Translations under genes and position numbers: made by a program
Assembly: GCF_902459465.1 (NCBI RefSeq)
Contig: NC_047062.1
Span: 5,892,501 to 5,956,500 of the forward strand
DNA: 64,000 bases
Reading direction: 5' to 3'
Source of the DNA: Asterias rubens
Lineage: Eukaryota > Echinodermata > Asteroidea > Forcipulatida > Asteriidae
Shown here: piece after piece, positions 48,401 to 52,900 of the stretch
Position numbering within the stretch: position 1 is the first letter of the stretch
Layout: each line of letters starts with the position of its first letter
The notes under the pieces: model-generated
The model's input: only the letters and a program-made list of their open reading frames with translations
Told to the model about the DNA's origin: nothing
The model's database searches: none

Positions 48401-49972
48401 TAATGCAGCCTCTACACACTTCATGTAAAGTGATTTGTGACTTCCAAAATGGACTGTTTAGAAGAGGATTTACAAAAGTTGTGAAACTTATTCAACCTGA
48501 TGAGTTAACAGAAAACTGAATGACTAAATGTTAATATATGTCTGTGGAATGTACATCGTGTTAAAGTTTGAGACTGTAAAGAAGTTAATTCATCTTGATT
48601 ATTGGTTAATTTTACTTCAGACTGTAGTCTAACCGAGTAGTAGCTTATCTGTAGGATTTTAAACTTTGTATGGGTGAAGTATAACTAAGGGAGGTTTGCG
48701 GACACACCATGTGAATATCTCTTTTTGAATAGTGTTGGTTCTGAAAAGAACAGTTGGTTAACGACTCAATGTTACGATCTTGCAGTATGCTCTGATTGTA
48801 TTCCAAATGGTGTTACTGCAAACCTCACTTAGTTAGTTGCTAGTAACTTATCTGTTCTAAAATGGTTTTACAGATTGATCACACCAGATCACAAAACTCA
48901 TCTGTAACACTTCGCTGAACGTCTCAAACTGCTTCTTTTTATTTCCTTGATCAGGTATAATTACAACAGAGAAGACGAGGAAGTCTACAAGGAGTTCATG
49001 GAGATTGCGAATGACCTCATTCCTTACATTGTCAAGACGGGATCGGCTGGTGGTTCAGAGGCAGCCACGAGGGTCGTGAACGATCCGGAGTGCTACGGTT
49101 ACTTTCTGCGTTTCTACGACGGCATCTGCCTTTGGGAGGAAGGGAGCACCACCCCAGTCCTGCACATCACGTGGGCCAAGCGTTTCATCGCTTCGTTGAC
49201 GCGGTTCAACGCAGACATCCGGGAGCTCGTAGAGGTGGAATCAGGTAGGTATGACAAAATGATGGATGAGGAAGATGAAGAGAACGGACAGGAAGACGAC
49301 AAGAGGGAGTCCAAGGAAGATGACATCAAGGAAGAAATGGAGGAGATTAAGGAAGAGATTAAGATAGAGAGAAGGGTCATCAAGACGAGAGGAGACATCA
49401 ATCAGAATTTTGTCAGAAGTAAGAAGTACAAGAGGAACAACCGCAAAAAGGTACTGGCAGAAAGCCAAGAAAGAACCGATGTTAAGAGTGTGGATTCCAG
49501 TAATACCCCGTTGGTGGACCCCTCTTGTAGTGATACTATGCTGAACACGGAGACGGATTTCAATGACTTCTTGAGTACGAGGAGCAACGGGAGCGCCTTC
49601 CCCGGGATGACGATGGAATCTGTCATGAAGGCCGAGAGCCCCGCAGAGATGTCATTCAGCAGGAGGTGGAAGACGCAGATGTCGGAGGATGAGGAGTGCA
49701 GGGACTTGGGGGAGAACCAAGACAGTCTGAACTCTAGCAATGATAGTTGCCTGGGGCTGCCTATCTTACGCCCTCCTGTGGCACACATTATCCTCCATAG
49801 TGCCAAGATGCTCGCCCTGAAGGACATACTAACCACCTCGGGCAAACTCAACATGGCTGCAATCCAACTTCAACTGACCGCTCAATCTCAGGTGCACGTC
49901 AGTAAAAGGCCACGCTCAATCAGTGAATACGAGGACTTTGGTAGTTTGAGGCGTCGCCCTAGACGGGAGTGA
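14989..49972 (+). CDS. MEN1: Menin, 6 coding exons, 685 aa
   Basis: Exons join as 14989-15424, 35726-35920, 38029-38171, 46418-46458, 47269-47493 and 48955-49972 (2058 nt with TGA). Menin is a nuclear scaffold that recruits MLL/KMT2 H3K4 methyltransferases and also binds JunD and LEDGF. Family landmarks are [13 protein letters not shown] (5' end), [29 protein letters not shown] and [10 protein letters not shown] (transglutaminase-like core), [52 protein letters not shown] and LQLTAQSQV near the C-terminus. By register M275, Y316, Y320 and W338 correspond to human M278, Y319, Y323 and W341 of the MLL pocket. Residues 450-486 are acidic and 502-512 basic. It ends in the basic RRRPRRE, like the human C-terminal nuclear signal. 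Start 14989 (ACGATGG context) aligns with the human start. Human menin is 610-615 aa; the excess lies mostly in the variable linker of exon 6. Confidence 0.96.
15586..15718 (+). mobile_element. hAT-like MITE, complete, 8-bp TSD
   Basis: The ends GGATAACTTTCCGTATGG and CCATACGGAAACTTTTCC are imperfect inverted repeats that extend through CGCCACCACTT and AAGTGGTGGCG. GTTTATGG flanks both sides (15578-15585 and 15719-15726). At 133 bp it is far too short to code. Confidence 0.88.
15780..15930 (-). mobile_element. tRNA-derived SINE, family 3
   Basis: On the minus strand it has an A-box-like TAGCTCAGTTGGTAGAGCA, a spacer TGGTCCGGAGATTGC and a B-box-like GTTCAAACCCC. The family body TTTGTTCAACCCC follows. 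The body repeats at 38525-38695 and 38853-39010, so this is a SINE rather than a single tRNA gene. Confidence 0.65.
16885..17462 (-). mobile_element. TTAA-type MITE family 1 interrupted by an (ATA)n-GCGC repeat
   Basis: The MITE part has CACTTGGTGTACCTCAACAT at the left and ACCAATAGTGTCCACTGCCT before TTAA at the right. The extreme left end is missing. From about 17170 to 17394 it is interrupted by foreign DNA beginning ATAATAATAATAATGGAGTC then TTATATAGCGCCG, a start also seen at 62998. That insert is younger than the MITE. Confidence 0.7.
17682..19745. mobile_element. 2.06-kb non-coding element with terminal hairpin
   Basis: It opens with a perfect hairpin, arms AGGTGTTCGTGC and GCACGAACACCT around TGAT (17682-17709). 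It closes with CACGAACACCTT. Inside are TTACGTCATGATGACGTCAT at about 17860, a near copy around 18200, and four diverged modules of TTGACCTT, CTTCCGGTTCAAA and CGGAAGTT with ATCATAAC. Another module word is CATCATCTGAAAGGTCTTAA. No coding frame longer than about 100 codons. Its superfamily is not recognised. Confidence 0.6.
20050..20175 (+). mobile_element. tRNA-derived SINE family 2, partial
   Basis: TCTAGAATGGCAAAAGTCAT, then GAATCCCACCTGAGCAATAT, then AGTATACAGTGCTTGACACA match the 33722-33915 copy. The 3' tail gives way to a T run. Confidence 0.65.
21405..22045 (+). repeat. Degenerate GAGTCTGAGTC-rich minisatellite
   Basis: Words such as GAGTC, AAGTC and GAGTCTGAGT recur irregularly over 21405-21610 and again over 21890-22045, with ordinary sequence between. 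There is no clean period; it looks like an old, decayed short-unit array. Confidence 0.55.
22606..22785 (+). repeat. AGGCCTGATAC dispersed repeat, full copy
   Basis: Runs from CAGGCCTGATACTTCACGGA through GAGGCAACTGAGGCGATTGG and GCCTTGGTGCCCTTGAAATG to GAAGCATACAGGCC. Length and order match the 11676-11852 copy. Confidence 0.7.
22846..22912 (+). repeat. Long homopolymer T and G tracts
   Basis: A T run is followed directly by a run of about 14 G, and 30 bp further on by a second G run of about 13. Four or more G runs close together could form a G-quadruplex. Lengths may be affected by sequencing error. Confidence 0.6.
23161..23521 (+). mobile_element. Variant of TTAA-type MITE family 1
   Basis: Internal sequence (GTTGATAGTATAAAACATTG, CTCAAATTTTCACAGG, ATACACCAAGTGAGAAGACT) is that of family 1. 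The ends are instead GGAAGGTACACGTTTGGTAA and TTACCAAACGTGTACCTT, so this is a subfamily with replaced terminal bases. Confidence 0.7.
24182..24640. mobile_element. Family E element with about 55-bp inverted ends
   Basis: The left end GGCTCTAAGGTCAATTTTAG plus CATTTTCCAATAGATAGAGT is mirrored by the right end GGACTCTATCTATTGGAAAA plus AAAATAACCTTGGGGCC. Fragments of the same family flank 12873-13142 and lie at 38425-38520. Confidence 0.7.
24978..25065 (+). repeat. AGGCCTGATAC repeat fragment
   Basis: GCAGCCCTGTTACTTCATGA, then CATTTGCCTTGGTGCCCTTT and AGTAGCCCCTTAC match the left part of the family with decay. Confidence 0.45.
25145..25860. mobile_element. TAGTGCTGGGCGAATAG element with duplicated end
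   Basis: TAGTGCTGGGCGAATAGTGA starts at 25145 and again at 25274, each followed by GATATTCGGATACCGCTGGC and CGCTAGAGGGCGCT. The copies are separated by a 24-nt A run (129-bp period). Further in, CGGATATTAAAAGAATATCC and ACCTATTCGCCATAAACTGG continue the ATTCG-rich theme to about 25860. Terminus and class are uncertain; hAT-like is a guess. Confidence 0.55.
26058..26212. repeat. Palindromic AGACTAGTCTTA-type repeat, diverged
   Basis: TTCCTAACTTAGGTTAATCT at the left and GATAAGATGAGTCCTAACTC plus TTTGTGAAATC at the right match the family seen at 47818-47945 and 50283-50445. Confidence 0.55.
26213..27965. other. Menin intron 1 segment, nothing recognised
   Basis: AT-rich DNA with short direct echoes (GGGCCTAAATTCAGATTTAG near 27500). 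Open frames are short and show no domain-like composition. Confidence 0.5.
27970..28310 (+). mobile_element. TTAA-type MITE family 1, 3'-truncated, with hairpin
   Basis: Starts after TTAA with AGGCACTGAACACTATTGGT. At about 28047-28098 the arm GTCATTTCTCACAATGTTTC is followed by its own inverted copy AAACATTGTGAGAAATGAC, an inversion-duplication specific to this copy. The right terminus is missing. Confidence 0.7.
28703..28856 (-). repeat. AGGCCTGATAC dispersed repeat
   Basis: GAGGGCAAGGGGACACCAAG, TTCTCCTTGGTAAAGGGCAC and CATGAAGTATCAGGCATG are the family in reverse orientation. Confidence 0.65.
29300..29530 (-). mobile_element. TTAA-type MITE family 3, deleted copy
   Basis: TTAA at 29296-29299 and 29531-29534 flanks AGCCATTATACACTTTCTGA and GTCGCCAATGGCT. 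The interior (ACAAATAACTTACAGGGTTT, AAGCATTT-type words, TTCTCGATAGCGAGAATTAC) is the reverse of 7986-8351 with part lost. Confidence 0.78.
29580..29741 (+). repeat. AGGCCTGGAAT dispersed repeat (subfamily)
   Basis: Begins AGGCCTGGAATAACACGGAA and ends AAAGATGAAATTCCAGGCCT. The inner words GCCTTGATGCCCCTTCAAAA and GTGCCCTTTGCAAAATGAAA relate it to the AGGCCTGATAC family. The second copy at 30607-30772 is in reverse orientation. Confidence 0.65.
30008..30412 (+). mobile_element. tRNA-derived SINE, family 1
   Basis: The head 30008-30095 starts GTGTCATGGCCGAGTGAGTC, ends in the B-box-like GGGTTCAAGTCCC, and has the long variable-arm layout of a tRNA-Ser/Leu. The body has AGCAAGAACCATCATGTTTC and GACTGGTCCCATGTGTTGTG. 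The tail has GTGCTATATAGATAATAATA. The reverse copy 62998-63416 shares head, body and tail. Within the body GGGGTTCACGAG is repeated three times. Confidence 0.75.
30607..30772 (-). repeat. AGGCCTGGAAT dispersed repeat, reverse copy
   Basis: Starts CAGGCCTGGAATTTCATCCT and ends TTGAAACTCCAGGCCTG, with CACTTTGCAAAGGGCACTTG between. The inverted ends indicate a MITE. Confidence 0.65.
30820..31105. mobile_element. Hairpin-rich element with GGAGCGTTCT inverted arms
   Basis: One hairpin pairs GCCGTGCGCTAGTC with GACTAGCACACGGC around a short loop (30890-30922). A second pairs GTGATCCCCGGAGCGTTCTA with GAACGCTCCAGGGATCAC (31027-31096) around CTCGGCTTCGCCTCGG. The neighbouring CATTGGTTTAGAGCGCGTCA resembles sequence in the insertion at 60499-61180. 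The class is not recognised. Confidence 0.45.
31988..32105 (+). mobile_element. tRNA-derived SINE family 2, partial
   Basis: TTGAATCCCACTCGAGTAAT, then CACAGAACTCGGGAAAGCAC and TACACACATCGGTGTAAGGG match the family; the tRNA-like head is lost. A tail fragment (ATTTAACATCTATTAAA) lies near 32560. Confidence 0.6.
32633..33708. mobile_element. hAT-like non-autonomous element, 1.08 kb
   Basis: The ends AGTAGGGCCACTGATTTTCC and GGAAAATCAGTGGCCCTACT are perfect inverted repeats. Subterminal words ACGGAATTTGC and GAAACGGAAAA recur at both ends. No clean target duplication is visible and no transposase frame is present. It carries a nested hAT-like MITE at 32969-33100. Confidence 0.75.
32969..33100 (+). 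mobile_element. hAT-like MITE, complete, 8-bp TSD, nested
   Basis: GGATAACTTTCCGTATGG and CCATACGGAAACTTTTCC define the ends. TAGCTTAC flanks both sides (32961-32968 and 33101-33108). It lies inside the 32633-33708 element and so is younger. Confidence 0.9.
33722..33915 (+). mobile_element. tRNA-derived SINE family 2, best copy
   Basis: The head contains the A-box-like GGTGGTCTAGTGGTAAAAC and the B-box-like GGGTTCGAATCCC. The body has CACCCAAGTAATATGCCTTT, GGGAATGTACTGAGTATAC and CACACGTCGGTGTATGGGTA. The tail is ATTTAACATCTAG. It resembles a tRNA only in its first 75 nt. Confidence 0.72.
34150..34545 (+). repeat. About 195-bp tandem duplication with C runs
   Basis: Two copies of a unit running CCATATC.CCT, CACTCCACTCCACCCCAC, AATGCCTGTTTTACTT, CATACTAGATCTCTGGTGCA, a C run, then ATCCAACTTCGCCCAAAAAG and GCCTCGGTAATTG. 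The C runs differ in length (about 13 versus 18). Confidence 0.8.
35566..35663. mobile_element. Short palindromic MITE (AAGCCTGGTTCA)
   Basis: The ends AAGCCTGGTTCAAATGAGAA and GAATGTATGAATCAGGCTTAA are inverted. Internal AATTTCGCAACAAATAATTC is partly duplicated. It is a diverged relative of 6208-6343. Confidence 0.6.
35726..35920 (+). CDS. MEN1: Menin exon 2 (residues 146-211)
   Basis: Encodes [40 protein letters not shown] and [10 protein letters not shown], the most conserved transglutaminase-like part of menin. Acceptor ATGTGCAG; donor CTGG|GTATGA; phase 1 at both ends. Confidence 0.96.
36195..36420. mobile_element. GGGCCCAATTTCA-type MITE
   Basis: AAAATTCATGGCTCTGCTTA at the left is mirrored by AGCAGAACCATGAAAATGGG at the right. 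TAGCGCAGAAATTGGGCGC and CGCTTACGGAAGCAGGGAA match 2939-3182. Confidence 0.72.
36424..36535 (-). mobile_element. TTAA-type MITE family 1 fragment
   Basis: CTTACTTGGTGTTTATGTCT, then AACAACAAATCTGTGGAAAT and TCGTCGAAATTGCAAGAGAA match the family interior; both ends are missing. Confidence 0.5.
37193..37566. mobile_element. TTAA-type MITE, family 2
   Basis: TTAA at 37189-37192 and 37567-37570 flanks AGGAACACGTTGCCTTGA and CCAAGGCAACGTGTTCCT. The centre is a second palindrome: GGTCGGCCATTTTGTGGAGT against ACTCCATAAAAATGGCCGAC. A second copy is at 55626-56010. Confidence 0.9.
38029..38171 (+). CDS. MEN1: Menin exon 3 (residues 211-258)
   Basis: Encodes [35 protein letters not shown] and [11 protein letters not shown]. 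Phase 1 in, phase 0 out at CAG|GTAAAG. Confidence 0.95.
38425..38700 (+). mobile_element. Family E fragment followed by family 3 SINE
   Basis: GGCTCCAAGGTCTTATTCAG to GGAGGGGGGAAATTTACAAG (38430-38515) is a family E end. From about 38525 a tRNA-like segment with the B-box-like GCAGGTTCAAGTCCCGCC leads into TTTCTTTGTTCAACCCAAAG, the family 3 SINE body. Confidence 0.55.
38853..39010 (+). mobile_element. tRNA-derived SINE, family 3
   Basis: GAAAGCTCAGTTGGTATAGC is an A-box-like start and GTCACAGGTTAAAGTGCC a decayed B box; ATGTAATCCGGAGG lies between. The body TTTGTTCTTTGTTCAACTAA and the tail GTGGTTTATAACTT are shared with 38525-38695. Confidence 0.65.
39490..39825 (-). mobile_element. tRNA-derived SINE family 2 with duplicated 3' part
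   Basis: The reverse copy has TTTTACCCATACACCAATAT, CAGTACTTTCCCGAGTCCTG, GGGTGGGATTCGAACCTACG and CTTACCAACTAGACTACGGA. From 39762 the TTTTACCCATACACCGATGT to CTGTATACTCAGTACT part appears a second time. Confidence 0.7.
39961..40609 (+). mobile_element. TTAA-type MITE family 1 with nested insertion
   Basis: TTAA at 39957 and 40610 flanks ACACTGGACACTACTGGTAA and ACCAATGGTGTCCAGTGCCT. Between about 40191 and 40501 lies a different palindromic element: AAGCCGGCCTCAGGTCGACC at the left, TGGTCGACCTGAAGCCAGCT at the right. The MITE interior resumes at CAATTGACTCAAAATTTTCA. Confidence 0.78.
40191..40501. mobile_element. Palindromic AAGCCGGCCTCAGGTCGACC element
   Basis: The inverted ends contain GGCCTCAGGTCGACC and GGTCGACCTGAAGCC. 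It is nested inside the family 1 MITE and is therefore younger. No other copy was noticed in the window. Confidence 0.6.
40614..41696. other. Menin intron 3 segment, nothing recognised
   Basis: The only structure seen is a short direct repeat of ACAAATTTGAATT plus AATCACAGCCAG around 41370-41412. Confidence 0.5.
41697..42050 (+). mobile_element. TTAA-type MITE family 1, complete
   Basis: TTAA at 41693-41696 and 42051-42054 flanks AGGCAGTGGACACTATTGGT and ACCAATAGTGTCCACTGTCT. Internal GACCTCAAGTTTAGAATTTG is the start of a GAGGTCTCGAAATC palindrome. Confidence 0.9.
42390..43856. mobile_element. 1.47-kb non-coding element with terminal hairpins
   Basis: It opens with AGCTGTTTCGTAGCGAAGCG and CAGCGAAACAGCT, a strong hairpin. 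It closes with CGAAACAGCTCTGCATTTGT and GCACAAATGCAAT, whose GCATTTGTGCACAAATGC is a perfect palindrome that also occurs internally near 43366. The segment 42467-42640 (TCTGTTTCAGTACTCGCAAT onward) is repeated at 43407-43620. TGATGACGTCAT-type motifs occur repeatedly, and CGGTTGAAACGGGC is present near 42750. No coding frame is seen. Confidence 0.6.
43906..44265. mobile_element. 360-bp element with 9-bp TSD
   Basis: The ends CAACCTCGTTCCCAGGGG and CCATGGTAGCGAGGTTG are short inverted repeats. GGTGTATAC flanks both sides (43897-43905 and 44266-44274). Inside, AGGGGTGATCGA and TCGATCATAACCCCT form a hairpin. The long open frame across it on the minus strand has no family character. Confidence 0.72.
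44541..46417. other. Menin intron 3 distal segment, nothing recognised
   Basis: T-rich intron DNA with a T run joined to a G run near 45797-45815. No repeat family or exon is seen. Confidence 0.5.
46418..46458 (+). CDS. MEN1: Menin exon 4, 41 nt (residues 259-272)
   Basis: Encodes [13 protein letters not shown] plus two bases of the next Lys codon. Acceptor TTCATCAG, donor AAGAA|GTAAGT. Its peptide matches the [11 protein letters not shown] of vertebrate menin, and it is needed to keep frame between exons 3 and 5. Confidence 0.95.
46459..47268 (+). other. Menin intron 4
   Basis: GT-AG intron ending TTTTTTTCAG. A decayed family 1 SINE head (GTGTCGTGGCAAAGTGTCTA, about 46567-46650) and a GGCGATAT-rich repeat (47003-47255) are present. 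Confidence 0.7.
47003..47255. mobile_element. GGGCGATATCGAT-type transposon remnant
   Basis: CTTGGGCGATATCGATTTAT, CACGATATATCGCCGACAAT and the distal GCGATATTGCGAAACTTAAT with CGATATC are repetitive and partly inverted. It ends about 14 bp before the exon 5 acceptor. Confidence 0.45.
47269..47493 (+). CDS. MEN1: Menin exon 5 (residues 272-347)
   Basis: Encodes [20 protein letters not shown], a variable helix, [16 protein letters not shown] and [15 protein letters not shown]. It holds M275, Y316, Y320 and W338, the counterparts of the human MLL-binding pocket residues. Phase 2 in and out (CG|GTATGT). Confidence 0.95.
47818..47945. repeat. Palindromic AGACTAGTCTTA repeat, intact copy
   Basis: The left TTTCACAAAGAGTTAGGACT is mirrored by AGTCTTAACTCTTTGTGAAA. 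The middle has AAGACTAGTCCCAAG and CTCGAGATAAGACTAGTCTT. This copy supplies the empty-site reference for the insertion at 7042-7731. Confidence 0.8.
48125..48345 (-). mobile_element. Degenerate tRNA-derived SINE
   Basis: The right part AAGTGCTTTGAGAGGCCCAT and AAAAAGTGCAATGTAAAGAA is a decayed GCGCTATATAA-type SINE tail. The left part has CGGTATGTTGCAACCTCCTG and CGGTGCTCCACCAACATAGC, which resemble reversed B and A boxes. Confidence 0.45.
48691..48826. mobile_element. Palindromic GAGGTTTGCGG element
   Basis: GAGGTTTGCGGACACACCAT at the left is mirrored by ATGGTGTTACTGCAAACCTC at the right. The ends are shared with the larger 9508-9920 element. Confidence 0.65.
48955..49972 (+). CDS. MEN1: Menin exon 6, C-terminal 339 residues
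   Basis: Encodes [40 protein letters not shown], an acidic then basic linker (residues 450-512), a poorly conserved Ser/Asp/Glu-rich stretch, then [23 protein letters not shown] and the basic C-terminus. It ends at TGA 49970. Human menin splits this region over more exons, so it is a large fused final exon here. The long minus-strand frames across it are shadows. Confidence 0.96.
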
Positions 49973-52900
49973 CACCTTTTTTTTTCCCTTTCAAAGACGC
50001 GATAAAAAGAATTAATAAAAGAAAGGAAAAAAAACAAAAACAAAAAAAAACGGGTTTGCTTTGACACTGAAATGATGCATGTGAGTCTCAAAGAGTGTAT
50101 GAATGTCAAAGATGTTTTCTTTGACAATTGAATTATTATTCTATTGTTGTGTACTGTTTGAGCCCTATTGTTGCCATTTTGCATTGTACCAAAGAAATCG
50201 AATGGTTAGAAGAAGTAACAGCAAACTAGAAATATTTACTACAGTATGTGCTCAGTCTTTGATAGGGTAAAGTCCTGCAGCCGATTTCATGAAACGCTAG
50301 GATTAATCCTAACGTGAGTTAGGACGAGTAACCCGCCCTAACTTAGGATGGGTTCAATGTGCTCTACGTACTTTGATACAGAACTTACCCCGTCCTCAGT
50401 CTCAAGATTAATCCTAAGTTAGGAAGAGTTTGGTGAAATTGACGGCTGGACACTTTAGGAAGGTAGCATGGGCGTAAATCAAGATGATAGCTGTCTCCTT
50501 GTGCCGTATTTAAAAATTCAATCATGCAACCACTCAGGCCTGAGACATGAACTTTGAACCCAAAATGCCGACATACAGTACAACTAATAACTGCTTAACA
50601 CATAACTTGTTGATTACATAAAAGTTACCAGCCGAAAAGACGTACATTGTACGTATTACTGTTAATGAATTGTTCCCTGTTTTGTTTTTCTTCGCTTAGG
50701 GAACCAATTGTGTCTGCAAATTTTAGTTAACAGGATCACAAATGTTAGTTTGATCTTCATGCAGATGATGTGACCAAAATTGCTGTTCAAGTTCATATAT
50801 GAAGCATTTTTATGATTATTTTTGTTGTTGCAAACATCACTGAACCTTGCGAGTGTTTGTGCTTTGATCTACGTTGGAGAATTTACATTTTGTTCTTAAT
50901 AGTCTGGAAATCTTGCCCATGATAAGGCAAGCTTACATTTAGCGCCCTCGTTGAGGTCAAATAGAGTTCTGTCATTGGCTGAGAGTTGTGCATTGTGTGT
51001 TATACGCATGTCCATATTGACCTCAGAGATGGTGGCCCATGTTTAGATCTTATAGAATTGAACCAAGAGTGTCAAAATGTTCAAATTAATGAGTTTTGAA
51101 CTTTGGATTGGGCTTGCCCTTCAGTCCATGTAAGAGGTAATTCTTCTTCTGTACAATCTGTTGTTTAGAGAGATTTTTCCTATTAATATGGAAGGCATAT
51201 CTTTGCTTTGATCTGATAAGATTAGTCTTTGTTTCATCGTGAGCCATATAGGTATTTTTCTAAGTTAGTAACATTCCAATTTAAATTGATTTGTTGTCAT
51301 GAAAGGACAACAGCAAAAAAGGAATCGTGGCCAAAACAGTTTTTCTTTCAGTTGTGCATTATAGGTAGACATGTAATTGTTAAGCGACCTGGACACACAG
51401 TTTTTTATAAATTTTGATTTCTTAAAGTAGATTTTGCCAATGCTATATTTCTTCTCTCATACAAAGGTTTCTTTTTTTTAATCCCTGAGATGTGAGTTAT
51501 GATGATTCACGCATCTCTCCCACGCATAATGTGAACTCTTTTTATTTCTTTTTTCAATAGTATCTAAAAATCTAAATCGAATGGTACATGTACATCTACT
51601 TGTTAACCAGTACTAAATCATGATTGCCAAAAATCGTGATTCCCCAAATTAGCTTTCCAATAACTGACGTGTTGTTAAAGATGTAGTTGATCAAAGTGGG
51701 CCAAAAGTGTTTTGTTCCACACTCAAAAGGGAAGTCCATTGTTATTGTTCTTGTTTCTTCTTATCCCAAATTTTCTTGATGTGTAAATAAATCTCCACCC
51801 CCCCCCCCCCTTTCTTTAACAACCAACCTGAAAATTTCATCCAATAAGGTTGTTGCATTTTAAAAATAAGCATGAATTTTCATGAAAAAGATGAAATATA
51901 AAAACGCAAACATATAAAGTGAAAACTGGATGAGCCTGCAGCAAGACACAATAATTGACTAATATCTATGAAAAGAAGCAGATGGAATTTAGTTTCTTTT
52001 GATGAACTTTATTATTTAGCTGTTGTTTTTTTTGTTTTTGTTTTCTTAATAATCTTTACCCACCCTTAGTTGGTAATTTTAATAATAGTATGTACAAAAT
52101 ATATTCTTCTTTTTTGTGGGAAGATACTACCTGGAATAGGCTTGTCCATATATGTATATATTTATATATATAAACCAGTAGGGGAGACTGCCTTTACCTT
52201 TCAAACAAAACAAGACCTTCGTCACAGACATGTACCTGTTTTTTAATGTAGATTTTATTATTTTTAAAAACATTCATCACACATTGTCAATATGTGTTTG
52301 AAATTGTACTTTAAAGCATGACAAGAAAATATTTGGTAAGCCATTCTAAAGCAAAAGGTTAGGTAGTCACTGCTATTTTTTACAAAGCATTTTACAATTT
52401 TTTAAGTTCCTGGCGATTTGGTTTTTATTTTGCAGGGAGAGGGGGTGGGGGTGTTCAGAAGAATGAACATATTATAGACGTAGCCTGGATAGCAGCTGAT
52501 AAGAATCCATGTAATGCAGCTGTCACTCTATGTAGTCAATAATTCAAACAAAAGTGTTCCATTTGGTTCTTTTTACACATTTTGTTTTCTTGCTTTTACC
52601 ATATTTTCTGAAGGTCTATTAACATTTTCCTATAAACATCATGCCAAAGACAAACCACGATCTAACAAAATAAGGTCAAACACCTTTCTTTAAGGGTAAC
52701 ATTACATAGGATTTTAAAAGTGTAAAGTTCCTTGCCATAATGTTTCCAAAGTGTATGATTTGCCAAGTGTTAGTTATGCCAAAATATTTCAATTATTATT
52801 TTTTTAGCTCTGTTGATTAAAACTTGGTCATTCAAGTTTTCAATTATAAACTACTTGTGTTAAGCGGTGATGTCATGTCACGCTATATGTTGACCTCTCA

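Larger units (their letters stand above)
47494..48954 (+). other. Menin intron 5
   Basis: GT-AG intron ending CCTTGATCAG. It holds a palindromic repeat (47818-47945), a SINE (48125-48345) and a short palindromic element (48691-48826). Confidence 0.75.

Noticed and set aside
49114..49854. Minus-strand frames across menin exon 6
   Set aside because: Ser/Leu-rich mirror of Glu/Asp/Lys-rich coding DNA; no independent support.
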